Below are positions 17,708 to 27,162 of a stretch of 64,000 nt of DNA, piece after piece (positions within the stretch are counted from its first letter, which is position 1; each line of letters starts with the position of its first letter). The DNA is from RUG12461 sp045657665 (GTDB lineage Bacteria; Bacillota; Clostridia; Lachnospirales; Lachnospiraceae). The stretch is taken from the NCBI GenBank assembly GCA_045657665.1, contig JAZOTN010000030.1:186001-250000 (forward strand). Reading direction: 5' to 3'. The translations under genes and the position numbers were made by a program. The notes under the pieces were generated by a model. The model made no database searches. It was not told the origin of the DNA and was given only the letters and a program-made list of their open reading frames with translations.

Positions 17708-19703
17708 AACAAGGGAAGCATACGAAGCGTTAAAGCGTGAGATCGATCATCATATGGATCTCTATTACAATCAGGATACGCCCGAGATCTCAGACTATGA
17801 ATATGATCAGTTGATGTTGCGGCTGAAAGAAGCCGAGAAGGCGCATCCCGAGTGGATCACGCAGGATTCTCCATCGCAGAAGATCGGCGGGAAAGCAAAG
17901 CGCGAAGCGGGCGTAACGGTGCAGCATCGCGTACCGATGCTTTCAATCCAGGATCTTTTCGAAAAAGAAGATGTTGTTGCGTGGATTCGGGAAGTGAAAG
18001 CGCTTCACCCGGATGCTGCTTTTTCCGTAGAGCATAAGATCGACGGACTCTCCATGACGCTCCGCTATCAGGACGGGAATCTGACTCTGGCGGAAACGAG
18101 GGGGGATGGCCTCTCCGGGGAAGATGTTACTCTGAACGCATATGAGATAAGAGATGTAAAGAGGAAGATCCCGATCGGCGGGTACCTGGAGCTCCGCGGC
18201 GAGGTGTATATGACGCACGAAGCCTTCGAACGATATAACGAGCAGCAGGAAACCCTCGGGAAACGGACGGCTGCAAATCCGAGAAATCTTGCAGCAGGAA
18301 GTCTTCGGCAGCTTGATCCTTCCATCACCCGAGACAGGGATCTTGCCATGTTTGTTTTTAATGTTCAGGATGCCAACGGGGAAGCATCCGATCTCCTAGA
18401 AGATCATTCAGCTGCATTGGACCGGCTTTCCGAAGCTGATATCGCGGTGGCTCCGCACAAGCTGTGCTTTACGGAGGATGAGGTCATAAAGGCGATCGAT
18501 GAGATCGGGGAGGAGCGGGGAACATATCCTTACGATATCGATGGAGCGGTCGTAAAGATCAACCAGACTTCCTACCGCGCTGATTTTCCGAACGGGAGCA
18601 AATACTCGGCAGGCCATATCGCATACAAATATCCTCCGGAGGAAAAGGAAGTCGTGATCGAGGAGATCGAAGTCGATGTCGGACGGACCGGGAAACTCAC
18701 GTTCCGCGGCAGATTCGCATCGCCTGTCCGTCTTTGCGGCACAAATGTGCAGAGGGTGACGCTTCATAACATTGATTTCATTCATAGCATGGGGATTGGC
18801 GTTGGATGCCGTGCCGTATGCCGGAAGCAGGGCGAGATCATACCTGCGATCGTTTCCGTGACCGAGAAGGCGAAGACCCCATATCAGCCGCCGAAGGAAT
18901 GTCCGAAATGCGGGCATCCTTTGAAACGGGAGGAGGGAACGCCGGATATCTGCTGTGAGAACCCGCTCTGCCCGGCTCAGAGGAAACGTACCATCGGCTA
19001 TTTTGCCGGAAAGGATGCCATGGATATACGCTCTCTCGGCTCGACGATCGTCAGTGACCTTGTAGAGAACGGTTATCTGAAGGATATATCCGATATCTAC
19101 CATCTCAGGGAATGCCGGGACGAGCTGGTCGCATCAGGGATCACTGGACGTGAAAAAAACACGGACAAGATCCTTGACGCGATCGAAGAGTCCAAAAACA
19201 GAGAGGCATATCAGGTTCTGACAGGCCTTGCGATCCGGGGGATCGGACGCGCATCCGCAAAGGAGATCATGAAGCATTTCGGCTCCATTACGGAGATCCC
19301 GGACGCGGATTTTGAGAAACTCACGGAGATACCTGATATAGGAGAGGTGACGGCACAGAATATCATCGCATTTTTCCATGATCCGGAAAACCTTGCGTTG
19401 TTGAAAAGACTGGAGGAGTCGGGGGTGAATCTGGATGCGGCTTCTGATGAAACAGGAGATGCGCTGAAAGGACTCACCATAGTCGTTACGGGAACACTGA
19501 AGACGCTCGGAAGGAAAGAAGTTCAGGAGCTGATTGAAAAGAACGGTGGTAAGAGCTCAGGATCTGTCAGTAAAAAAACGAGCTATGTGGTAGCCGGAGA
19601 GGCTGCCGGCAGTAAACTGACAAAAGCAAAAGAGCTTGGCGTTCCGGTCATCACCGAAGAAGAACTGCTCTCCATGACAGGGGGACATCATGCTGAAACG
19701 TGA
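17700..19703 (+). CDS. ligA: NAD-dependent DNA ligase
   Basis: 667 residues, the standard bacterial length; seals nicks during replication and repair. The catalytic Lys sits in VEHKIDGLSMTLRY. The NMN-binding Ia domain is at the N terminus (YYNQDTPEISDYEYDQLM). A zinc finger (CPKCGHPLKREEG then CCENPLCPAQ), helix-hairpin-helix motifs (RGIGRASAKEI) and a C-terminal BRCT domain (VVTGTLKTLGRKEVQELIE) follow. It overlaps the upstream gene by 8 bases and the next by 14. Confidence 0.97.
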   Translation: MSETREAYEALKREIDHHMDLYYNQDTPEISDYEYDQLMLRLKEAEKAHPEWITQDSPSQKIGGKAKREAGVTVQHRVPMLSIQDLFEKEDVVAWIREVKALHPDAAFSVEHKIDGLSMTLRYQDGNLTLAETRGDGLSGEDVTLNAYEIRDVKRKIPIGGYLELRGEVYMTHEAFERYNEQQETLGKRTAANPRNLAAGSLRQLDPSITRDRDLAMFVFNVQDANGEASDLLEDHSAALDRLSEADIAVAPHKLCFTEDEVIKAIDEIGEERGTYPYDIDGAVVKINQTSYRADFPNGSKYSAGHIAYKYPPEEKEVVIEEIEVDVGRTGKLTFRGRFASPVRLCGTNVQRVTLHNIDFIHSMGIGVGCRAVCRKQGEIIPAIVSVTEKAKTPYQPPKECPKCGHPLKREEGTPDICCENPLCPAQRKRTIGYFAGKDAMDIRSLGSTIVSDLVENGYLKDISDIYHLRECRDELVASGITGREKNTDKILDAIEESKNREAYQVLTGLAIRGIGRASAKEIMKHFGSITEIPDADFEKLTEIPDIGEVTAQNIIAFFHDPENLALLKRLEESGVNLDAASDETGDALKGLTIVVTGTLKTLGRKEVQELIEKNGGKSSGSVSKKTSYVVAGEAAGSKLTKAKELGVPVITEEELLSMTGGHHAET

Positions 19704-20355
19704 AGGAATGGTGGATTATCATGCTTATATCCGCATCAATGATATCGGGGTCCGACTGCAGGGGAACGGACTGCGCTGTCTGATCGATATGTCCAATATT
19801 TCCGCGATCCCCATCCGTGACGTCAGGATTTCTCTTTCTGCCCGGGATCTGGAGGGGAAGATCCTTCCGGTCAACGGAAAAGAAAAGGATGAGATCAACA
19901 TAAGCAATCTGTCTCTGGAAGCGGCGATGCGTATGGTCACGGAATTCCGGTGCGAAGTCGATGGGATCCCGTGCGGCATTGAAACCGAGGTCCTGGAGGT
20001 GGTCTTTGCGGACGGAAGGATCGGAGAAAAGCAGAAACCTCATAAAAAAATCTATTTTTACCAAACATTTGATGAGGCAAAGCAAAAGGAAAGAGATCAG
20101 ATGGAATGCCTTAAAAAGTATTCGGATCATGCAATCTGCTATGCGGAAAAAAGGAACGACGGGTGGCTTTGCACCTGCGGAAGATTGAACCGGAATCGTG
20201 ATGACAGATGCCCGGAATGTCTTTCGGACCGCAAGCTGATCTTTCAAAAATGTACGAAGGAAGCCATCCTTCTTGAACTGAAGCGGGAACAGAAGGAGCG
20301 GCAGTCGTTTTCATTGAAACGGTTTTTTCGATATGGTATAATAAAAAAATCTTAG
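19690..20355 (+). CDS. Unknown protein with C-terminal zinc ribbon
   Basis: 221 residues; I do not recognise a family for the first 140, which look like beta-rich domains (DYHAYIRINDIGVRLQG and VRISLSARDLEGKILPV). Near residues 153-175 is WLCTCGRLNRNRDDRCPEC, a WxCxC...CxxC arrangement close to a RanBP2-type or ribbon zinc site. The basic C terminus may contact nucleic acid or membrane. It overlaps ligA by 14 bases and precedes asp23. The protein-binding or RNA-binding role is only inferred from the zinc motif. Confidence 0.68.
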   Translation: MLKREGMVDYHAYIRINDIGVRLQGNGLRCLIDMSNISAIPIRDVRISLSARDLEGKILPVNGKEKDEINISNLSLEAAMRMVTEFRCEVDGIPCGIETEVLEVVFADGRIGEKQKPHKKIYFYQTFDEAKQKERDQMECLKKYSDHAICYAEKRNDGWLCTCGRLNRNRDDRCPECLSDRKLIFQKCTKEAILLELKREQKERQSFSLKRFFRYGIIKKS

Positions 20356-20376
20356 GGAAAAGAGGAGAGACTGATC

Positions 20377-20757
20377 ATGGCAGAGGACAGGAGATCGGTA
20401 AAGATCAAAGAGAGTGAAATCGGAGAGGTCAAGGTCGCGGACGAGGTGATCGCGATCATTGCCGGACTTGCCGCGACGGAAGTGGACGGAGTCAGTTCCA
20501 TGGCGGGCAATATTACGAATGAACTTGTCAGCAAACTCGGTATGAAAAACCTTTCCAAGGGCGTTCGTATCGAGATCTCGGAGGATTCCGTGGAAATCTA
20601 TCTGGCGCTCAATATTTCTTATGGCTACAGTATCCCTGAGGTTTCCGAGAAGGTGCAGGAGCGGGTGAAAACAGCCGTAGAGACCATGACGGGATTATCC
20701 GTTGCGGCGTTAAATGTCAAGATCGCCGCCGTGGATATGAAGTCTCAGGAAAAATAA
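20377..20757 (+). CDS. Asp23/Gls24 family envelope stress response protein
   Basis: 126 residues of the DUF322/Asp23 family. The sequence contains GEVKVADEVIAIIAGLAATEVDG and the region ending VSEKVQERVKTAVETMTGLSV, followed by AALNVKIAAVDM. Homologs in Staphylococcus associate with the membrane through a partner and answer to alkaline or cell-wall stress. The position just before nusB is the usual one in Clostridia and Bacilli (yqhY-nusB). An AGGAGAG-like site precedes the ATG. A hairpin terminator follows. Confidence 0.9.
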   Translation: MAEDRRSVKIKESEIGEVKVADEVIAIIAGLAATEVDGVSSMAGNITNELVSKLGMKNLSKGVRIEISEDSVEIYLALNISYGYSIPEVSEKVQERVKTAVETMTGLSVAALNVKIAAVDMKSQEK

Positions 20758-20804
20758 AGCGGAGGAGATCATTCCTTCACTTTGCGCGATATCAAAGCTG
20801 CCAA

Positions 20805-20836
20805 GGGGATGCCATCAGTGCGGCATCCTCCTTTTT
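20805..20836 (+). terminator. Terminator or attenuator between asp23-like gene and nusB
   Basis: GGATGCC (20807-20813) pairs with GGCATCC (20822-20828); the stem can extend by a G-T and a G-C pair. T5 follows at 20832-20836. It lies only about 40 bases before nusB, so it may be partial. Confidence 0.72.
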
Positions 20837-20874
20837 CAAGTAAATCGAAATTTTCGGATTCGAAAGGAAAAACA

Positions 20875-21264
20875 ATGACCAGGCGATTCATGCGGGAAAA
20901 AACATTTGAGCTTTTGTTCCGCGCGGATTTTTATGATACAGACGGGAAAAAAGAACAGGAACAGCTTTTCCTTTCGGAGAATGAAGACAAGGAAGATCTG
21001 CAGGCCGTCGGAGCCAGATATGAGGAGATCCTTACGAAGCTCCCGGAGATTGACGAAGAGATTAATGAGAGAACGGAAGGATGGAAAACGACCCGTATGG
21101 GAAAGGTGGAGCTGACGGTACTCCGGCTTGCTGTCTACGAGATCCGGTTTGATCCGGAGGTCCCGACGGGCGTCGCCATCAACGAAGCGGTGGAGCTGGC
21201 AAAAAAGTATGGATCGGATAACTCGCCGGCGTTTGTGAACGGGATCCTGGCGAAATTTGCCTGA
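20875..21264 (+). CDS. nusB: Transcription antitermination factor NusB
   Basis: 129 residues from ATG 20875, preceded by AAAGGA. It has the NusB fold signature: MTRRFMREKTFELLFRADFY at the N terminus and VAINEAVELAKKYGSDNSP then FVNGILAKF at the C terminus. NusB with S10 (NusE) binds boxA RNA during rRNA transcription. A longer frame from 20782 would run through the upstream terminator hairpin, so it is rejected. The next gene, xseA, starts 10 bases after the stop. Confidence 0.93.
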   Translation: MTRRFMREKTFELLFRADFYDTDGKKEQEQLFLSENEDKEDLQAVGARYEEILTKLPEIDEEINERTEGWKTTRMGKVELTVLRLAVYEIRFDPEVPTGVAINEAVELAKKYGSDNSPAFVNGILAKFA

Positions 21265-21274
21265 ATAAGGACAG

Positions 21275-22492
21275 ATGAACAAAAATGTGTATTCTGTGGG
21301 ACAGATCACGTCCTACATCAAAAATCTGTTTTCCCAGGATTTCATGATGAAAAAGATCAGTGTCAGCGGTGAGGTCAGCAATGTCAAGTATCATACCTCC
21401 GGACACATTTATTTTACTCTGAAGGACGCGTCCGCTCAGATCGCTGCGGTAATGTTTCAGGGGAGCCGCAAGGGGCTTCTGTTTCCGATGAAAAACGGAG
21501 ACCGCGCTATCGTGACCGGCAGCATCGAGGTTTATGAAAGGGACGGGAAATACCAGCTCTATGCGAGAGAGATCGCGCCTGACGGACAGGGGGATCTTTT
21601 CCGAAGATATGAGCAGCTGAAGGCAGAACTTTCCGAGATGGGGATGTTTGCCCAGGAGTATAAGAAACCGATCCCAAGGTATGCAAAAAGGATCGGGATC
21701 GTCACGGCGAAGACGGGGGCAGCCATTCAGGATATCCGGAATATTGCAGCAAGAAGGAACCCATATGTTCAGCTGATCCTTTGTCCTGCGATCGTGCAGG
21801 GAGAGGGAGCGGTCACCTCTATTGTGAGCGGCATTAAGAGGCTGGATGCCATGGGGCTTGATGTCCTTATCGTAGGACGTGGCGGAGGTTCCTTTGAGGA
21901 TCTCTTTGCGTTCAATGAGGAACCGGTCGTGCGTGCTGTGTTCGAATGCGAAACACCTGTGATCTCCGCGGTTGGGCACGAAACAGATACGATGCTCACT
22001 GACTACGCGGCAGATCAACGTGCACCGACACCTTCTGCTGCCGCGGAACTGGCGGTGTTTGATGTGAACGCGGAGCGGATGTATCTGGAGCAGCGTTACG
22101 GTGAGCTGGAGCGGATCTGGAACCAGAGGTTTTCCGCTGAAAAGAAGAGGCTGAAAGCACTGCTGGAGCGCTTGATGGCACTTTCGCCGGAAGCAATGCT
22201 CCGTCTAAAAAAGGAACGCCTGAGGAATCAGACGGAGAAACTGTCGGGAGCATTTCAGGCGCTTCTCACGGAACGAAAACATCGGCTTGCACTTCTTGCA
22301 GAGAGTCTTGAGAACCGGTCGCCGCTTCTTCGGCTGTCCGGGGGATATGCCTATCTGGAAGGCGCTGACGGGAGAGCAAAGAAATCCGTGAGAGATGTCT
22401 CACGCGGCGAAACCCTCTCAGTCCGAATGAAGGATGGTCGTTTTCAAGCAGAGGTGATCGAGGTGGAATATGGAAACAGTAACGAAACTTAA
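21275..22492 (+). CDS. xseA: Exodeoxyribonuclease VII large subunit
   Basis: 405 residues, normal for Gram-positive XseA. An N-terminal OB fold (SVSGEVSNVKYHTSGHIYFTL) binds single-stranded DNA. The catalytic domain includes RIGIVTAKTGAAIQDI, DVLIVGRGGGSFEDL and SAVGHETD, then a long helical arm. It degrades single-stranded DNA with XseB. Overlap with xseB is 23 bases, so synthesis of both subunits is coupled. Confidence 0.96.
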   Translation: MNKNVYSVGQITSYIKNLFSQDFMMKKISVSGEVSNVKYHTSGHIYFTLKDASAQIAAVMFQGSRKGLLFPMKNGDRAIVTGSIEVYERDGKYQLYAREIAPDGQGDLFRRYEQLKAELSEMGMFAQEYKKPIPRYAKRIGIVTAKTGAAIQDIRNIAARRNPYVQLILCPAIVQGEGAVTSIVSGIKRLDAMGLDVLIVGRGGGSFEDLFAFNEEPVVRAVFECETPVISAVGHETDTMLTDYAADQRAPTPSAAAELAVFDVNAERMYLEQRYGELERIWNQRFSAEKKRLKALLERLMALSPEAMLRLKKERLRNQTEKLSGAFQALLTERKHRLALLAESLENRSPLLRLSGGYAYLEGADGRAKKSVRDVSRGETLSVRMKDGRFQAEVIEVEYGNSNET

Positions 22493-22730
22493 CCGTGATG
22501 CTGCTCCCGGAGATGTGCAGCCTGTCAGCCTTGAAGAGGGGCTTTCGGAGCTTGAGGATATTGTGCAAAGACTTTCTGATGAAGATCTTCCACTCGAGGA
22601 GGCATTTCATCTCTATGAATCCGGCGTGAAAAAAGTGAGGGAATGCCAGAAATCCATGGAAGACGTGGAAAAACGTATGCTTCTCCTCAGAGAGGACGGA
22701 AGTCTGGAGGAAATGTCCGATGACATTTGA
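22470..22730 (+). CDS. xseB: Exodeoxyribonuclease VII small subunit
   Basis: 86 residues with the XseB signature SLEEGLSELEDIVQRLSDEDLPLEEAF (see LEEGLSELEDIVQRL then LPLEEAFHLYESGVK). Small helical partner of XseA. It overlaps xseA by 23 bases and the prenyltransferase gene by 11 bases. Confidence 0.93.
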   Translation: METVTKLNRDAAPGDVQPVSLEEGLSELEDIVQRLSDEDLPLEEAFHLYESGVKKVRECQKSMEDVEKRMLLLREDGSLEEMSDDI

Positions 22731-23613
22731 AGAAGGAAAAAAACAATTTACGGATCAGATAGATCGGATCATTACGCAGTATCTTCCCAAAGAAGAAGGT
22801 ATGCAGAGCAATTGCATCTCAGCCATGAATTACAGCATCGGAGCAGGCGGGAAACGACTCCGACCGATCATGATGCTTCTTACTTACCGGCTGTTCGGAG
22901 GCGACGGAAAGGTGATCGAGCCGTTTCTTGCCGCGATCGAGATGATCCATACGTATTCACTCATTCATGATGATCTTCCGGCGATGGATGATGACGACTA
23001 CCGCCGCGGCCGCGAAGCAACACATAAGAAATACGGGGAAGCGATCGGGATCCTTTCGGGTGATGCGCTTCTTAACTATTCGGTGGAAACGGTGATGAAG
23101 GCGTTTCTGATCCCGGGAGCGGAGCCGAACCGTGTAGCGGCAGCCGTTGCGCTTTTATATCGGAAAAGCGGTATTTACGGAATGATCGGTGGGCAGACGG
23201 TTGACGTGGAAACAGATAATACCGGGGAGATCACGAGGGAACAGATCGATTTTGTTTATCGCCTGAAAACGAGTGCGCTTCTCGAAGCATCTATGATGAT
23301 CGGAGCACTCCTTGCAGGGGCGAACGAAAAGAGCCTTGGTACGATCGAATCAGTTGCAAGGGATATCGGGATCGCATTCCAGATCCGGGACGATATCCTG
23401 GATGCCACATCTACTTTGGAAAAACTCGGGAAGCCTGTGGGAAGTGATGAAAAAAATGCCAAGGCGACATACGTTTCTTTTGAAGGGATTGAAAAAGCTT
23501 CCTGTGATGTGAAGGAACTGACAGATCGTGCGATCCAAAACCTCAACACATTGCCGGGAGATAAGGCCTTTTTGACAGAACTCCTGACTTCGCTCGTCGA
23601 TCGGGAGAGCTGA
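22720..23613 (+). CDS. ispA: Short-chain polyprenyl diphosphate synthase (farnesyl/geranylgeranyl type)
   Basis: 297 residues. Both Asp-rich motifs are intact: DDLPAMDDDDYRRG (FARM) and FQIRDDILD (SARM); GAGGKRLRP and GGQTVDVETD are further signatures. It condenses IPP with DMAPP or GPP. It lies between xseB and dxs, as in most Clostridia, linking head-of-pathway DXP synthesis to chain elongation. Product length cannot be told from the sequence alone. Confidence 0.93.
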   Translation: MTFEEGKKQFTDQIDRIITQYLPKEEGMQSNCISAMNYSIGAGGKRLRPIMMLLTYRLFGGDGKVIEPFLAAIEMIHTYSLIHDDLPAMDDDDYRRGREATHKKYGEAIGILSGDALLNYSVETVMKAFLIPGAEPNRVAAAVALLYRKSGIYGMIGGQTVDVETDNTGEITREQIDFVYRLKTSALLEASMMIGALLAGANEKSLGTIESVARDIGIAFQIRDDILDATSTLEKLGKPVGSDEKNAKATYVSFEGIEKASCDVKELTDRAIQNLNTLPGDKAFLTELLTSLVDRES

Positions 23614-23629
23614 GGCGATCATAGAAAAA

Positions 23630-25504
23630 ATGTTTTTAGAAAAGATCCAAAAGGAAAATGATATCAAGAAACTAGATCCATCGGACATTCCGGAGCTTTG
23701 TGAGGAGATCCGGGATTTTCTGCTGGAAAAGATCTCAGAGACGGGGGGTCATCTTGCGTCCAACCTTGGCGCTGTTGAGCTGACCGTGGCGCTTCATCTC
23801 GCGTTTGACCTGCCCGATGACAAGATCATCTGGGATGTAGGTCACCAGTCTTATACGCACAAGATCCTGACAGGACGGAAAAACCAGTTTGATGAGCTTC
23901 GGAAATACGGCGGCATGAGTGGCTTCCCGAAACGAAAGGAAAGTCAGAGCGATGCGTTCGATACCGGTCACAGTTCCACTTCCATTTCAGCAGGACTAGG
24001 ATTTGCAGCTGCAAGGGAGCTGACGGGCGAAGATTATTCTGTTGTTTCCGTCATCGGTGACGGTTCCATGACCGGCGGCATGGCTTATGAAGCCATGAAC
24101 AACGCGTCAAAACTGAAAAAAAATTTCATCATCATTTTGAATGACAACAAAATGTCAATCTCCGAAAATGTCGGCGGATTATCGAAATACTTATCGCGTA
24201 TCCGGACAGCTGACTTTTACCGGGGACTGAAATCCGGCGTCAAAGATGCACTCGGAAGCATCCCCGTCTACGGCGACCGTATCGTTGAGCAGATTTCCCG
24301 TGCCAAGAACGGTATCAAGTCCAATTTTGTTTCCGGCATGTATTTTGAAAATATGGGGATCATATACCTGGGACCCATTGACGGTCACGACGTCCCGACG
24401 ATGGTGCGCGTTTTTAAAGAGGCGAAAAAGATCGATGGACCGGTTCTTGTACATGTTCTGACACAAAAAGGAAAAGGTTTTCCGCCTGCGGAGCGTCATC
24501 CGGCAAGGTTTCACGGTACGGGTCCCTTTAACATTGACACGGGGCTGCCGAAAGCGCCGAGATCGAAAGCGGATTATACGGATATCTTTTCCACTGTCAT
24601 GCGAAAGATCGGAGACAGGAGATCCGATGTGGTTGCGATCACTGCAGCCATGGCTGACGGAACGGGTTTGAAACGCTTCCGTAATCTATTCCCGGAACGG
24701 TTTTTTGATGTGGGGATCGCGGAAGCACATGCCGTCACTTTTGCGGCAGGGCTCTCCGTCACCGGACTGATTCCTGTGGTGGCGGTGTATTCCTCGTTTT
24801 TACAGAGAGCGTATGATCAGATCCTCCATGACGTCTGTCTGCAGGATCTGCATGTGATATTTGCGATTGACCGTGCGGGTCTCGTCGGAAGCGACGGTGA
24901 AACTCATCAGGGGATCTTTGATATTTCATATCTCAACACCATCCCGGGGATGACAATGATGGCTCCGAAAAACAAATGGGAGCTTTCGGATATGCTTAAG
25001 TTTGCCCTTGATTTTGAAAGACCCATTGCGATCCGTTACCCGCGGGGGACAGCGTATGACGGCTTAAAGGATCAAAGGGCAAAGATCGAATACGGAAAGA
25101 GCGAGATGATCTTCCGGGAAACAGAAACAGTTCTTTTTGCATACGGCAGCATGGTCAGCGTGGCGGTGACCGTGCATGAAAAGCTGAAGGAACTAGGACA
25201 TCCGAGTACACTTGTCAATGCCCGTTTTGCGAAGCCTTTTGATGAGGAAATGCTCCGGGAACTTTCCGGCGATCATAAATTCCTTGTTACAATGGAGGAA
25301 AATGTACTGTCGGGCGGCTTCGGAGAGCATGTGACTGAATTCGTAACGAAAGAGCGGCTTCCTTATCAAATGCTGAACATCGCTATCAACGATGTATATG
25401 TTGAGCATGGGAATCCCGATATTCTGAAAAAGGAGACCGGGATCGACGCGGAAACCATTGTCAGCCGGATCCGGAGTGAATTATATGGCGAAGCAACGTC
25501 TTGA
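23630..25504 (+). CDS. dxs: 1-deoxy-D-xylulose-5-phosphate synthase
   Basis: 624 residues; first enzyme of the MEP isoprenoid pathway, joining pyruvate and glyceraldehyde 3-phosphate with TPP. SNLGAVELTVALH near residue 45, the TPP motif GDGSMTGGMAYEAMNNAS near 145, and the transketolase pyrimidine domain with VGSDGETHQGIFDISY are visible, as is the C-terminal KEREPYQ-like region (GGFGEHVTEF). It overlaps tlyA by 20 bases. No separate promoter is evident. Confidence 0.97.
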   Translation: MFLEKIQKENDIKKLDPSDIPELCEEIRDFLLEKISETGGHLASNLGAVELTVALHLAFDLPDDKIIWDVGHQSYTHKILTGRKNQFDELRKYGGMSGFPKRKESQSDAFDTGHSSTSISAGLGFAAARELTGEDYSVVSVIGDGSMTGGMAYEAMNNASKLKKNFIIILNDNKMSISENVGGLSKYLSRIRTADFYRGLKSGVKDALGSIPVYGDRIVEQISRAKNGIKSNFVSGMYFENMGIIYLGPIDGHDVPTMVRVFKEAKKIDGPVLVHVLTQKGKGFPPAERHPARFHGTGPFNIDTGLPKAPRSKADYTDIFSTVMRKIGDRRSDVVAITAAMADGTGLKRFRNLFPERFFDVGIAEAHAVTFAAGLSVTGLIPVVAVYSSFLQRAYDQILHDVCLQDLHVIFAIDRAGLVGSDGETHQGIFDISYLNTIPGMTMMAPKNKWELSDMLKFALDFERPIAIRYPRGTAYDGLKDQRAKIEYGKSEMIFRETETVLFAYGSMVSVAVTVHEKLKELGHPSTLVNARFAKPFDEEMLRELSGDHKFLVTMEENVLSGGFGEHVTEFVTKERLPYQMLNIAINDVYVEHGNPDILKKETGIDAETIVSRIRSELYGEATS

Positions 25505-26294
25505 TGTTCTGCTAGTCGCCGGAGGGCATGCCCCTTCCCGGGAAAAAGCGAAAACGGAGATCCTGGAGGGACACGTTTTTGTCAATGGGGAGAGGGAAAC
25601 AAAGCCGGGAGACCTTTTTGATCCTGAAAAGTCAGAGATAACGTTGAAGGGCAGGGCGCTTCCCTATGTCAGCCGGGGCGGATTAAAACTGGAAAAGGCG
25701 ATCAAAGAGTTTTCACTGGATCTCCAGGGAAAAGTATGCATGGACATCGGGGCATCCACAGGCGGTTTCACGGACTGTATGCTCCAGAATGGCGCGCGGA
25801 AGGTGTTTGCCATCGATGTCGGATACGGACAGTTCGCATGGAAGCTTCGGACAGATGAGCGGGTTGTCTGCATGGAAAAAACCAATATCCGTTATGTGAC
25901 GCCGCCGGATATCGGAGAGATCGTTGACTTTGCATCCGTGGATGTTTCCTTTATTTCACTCACCAAGGTGTTGGAGCCGGCGAAGGAGCTGCTTCATCAG
26001 GATGGAGAGATGGTCTGTCTCATCAAGCCGCAGTTTGAAGCCGGAAGGGAAAAGGTCGGGAAAAAAGGAGTCGTCAGGGAGAGCTCGGTGCATGAAGAGG
26101 TGATCGGCAAAATTCTTACGTTTGCCGAGGAAACCGGGTTTTTCATAAAAGGCCTATCCTATAGCCCCATTAAAGGGCCGGAGGGAAACATCGAGTATCT
26201 GATATACATAAAAGCCGGACAGGGAGAAAGCGGTATCGCAGAGGAGGATATCCTGAGAGTCGTAAAGAAAGCACATGAGGAGCTGGACACATAA
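25485..26294 (+). CDS. tlyA: TlyA family rRNA 2'-O-methyltransferase
   Basis: 269 residues from ATG 25485, with GGAG at 25473-25476. An N-terminal S4 domain (QRLDVLLVAGGHAPSREKAK) is followed by an FtsJ-like methyltransferase domain with CMDIGASTGGFTDCMLQ and VDFASVDVSFISL. TlyA proteins methylate 16S and/or 23S rRNA riboses; Bacillus YqxC is the local homolog. The start lies inside dxs. The frame can be extended to 25458, but the S4 start matches homologs better from 25485. Confidence 0.88.
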   Translation: MAKQRLDVLLVAGGHAPSREKAKTEILEGHVFVNGERETKPGDLFDPEKSEITLKGRALPYVSRGGLKLEKAIKEFSLDLQGKVCMDIGASTGGFTDCMLQNGARKVFAIDVGYGQFAWKLRTDERVVCMEKTNIRYVTPPDIGEIVDFASVDVSFISLTKVLEPAKELLHQDGEMVCLIKPQFEAGREKVGKKGVVRESSVHEEVIGKILTFAEETGFFIKGLSYSPIKGPEGNIEYLIYIKAGQGESGIAEEDILRVVKKAHEELDT

Positions 26295-26297
26295 ACG

Positions 26298-27149
26298 ATG
26301 AAACGTTTTTTTCTGATCACGAACCAATTAAAAGACCCGGATTTTTCATCCGCGGAAAAGATCTGTAACTATATCCGGGATAAAGGCGGGATCTGTGATT
26401 TTTTACGGATGGACGGATTCCTGCCGCACTACAGGGAGGAGCTCCTTTCGGCAATTCCATCCGATACAGAATGTATTCTGGTGCAGGGCGGAGACGGGAC
26501 ACTGATAAAAGCGGCCAGAGACACTCTTTCTCTCTCCATACCGCTCATCGGGATCAATATGGGGAAGATCGGATATCTTTGTGAGCTTGAAGAAGATACG
26601 GTGTTCTCAGGGATCGATCAACTCTTTTCCGGAACAACAATGGTGGAAGAGCGGATGATGCTGACGGGAGAAGTGTTCCGTGATGGCAAGTCCGTAAAAC
26701 GTGCGGCAGCTCTCAACGACATCGTGATCCATCGCGCGGGCTCCCTTTGCATTGCTGCGTACCGGGTATCGGTCAACGGCAAATACTTGAATGATTATTC
26801 GGCGGATGGAGTGATTGCCGCAACGCCGACGGGTTCCACGGCCTACAGTATGTCTGCGGGGGGACCGATCATCGATCCGATGGCACGCATGATCCTGCTG
26901 ACGCCGATCAACAGTCACGATCTTAATAACCGAAGCATCGTGTTTGACGAGGCGGCAGAGATCAGTATAGCGCTTTCGGGGACGCATAAATCAGAGATCC
27001 GGATCAGCTTTGATGCGACGGAGGAGCTTATGCTGCTTCCCGGAGATGAGGTACGGATCTCCCGCTCGGAGTCCAATACCAAGATTTTGAAACTCAGTAA
27101 ACGTAGCTTTCTGGAGATCCTGCAGAGAAAGATGCAGACGTTATCCTGA
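26298..27149 (+). CDS. nadK: NAD kinase
   Basis: 283 residues. The GGDGT motif (VQGGDGTLIKAAR near residue 59) and the NAD-binding segment GVIAATPTGSTAYSMSAGGPI are diagnostic; PINSHDLNNRSIV follows. It makes NADP from NAD and ATP (or polyphosphate). It lies 3 bases after tlyA and 13 before recN. The arginine repressor gene found between nadK and recN in many Bacillota is absent. Confidence 0.95.
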   Translation: MKRFFLITNQLKDPDFSSAEKICNYIRDKGGICDFLRMDGFLPHYREELLSAIPSDTECILVQGGDGTLIKAARDTLSLSIPLIGINMGKIGYLCELEEDTVFSGIDQLFSGTTMVEERMMLTGEVFRDGKSVKRAAALNDIVIHRAGSLCIAAYRVSVNGKYLNDYSADGVIAATPTGSTAYSMSAGGPIIDPMARMILLTPINSHDLNNRSIVFDEAAEISIALSGTHKSEIRISFDATEELMLLPGDEVRISRSESNTKILKLSKRSFLEILQRKMQTLS

Positions 27150-27162
27150 CCGATAAAAAACA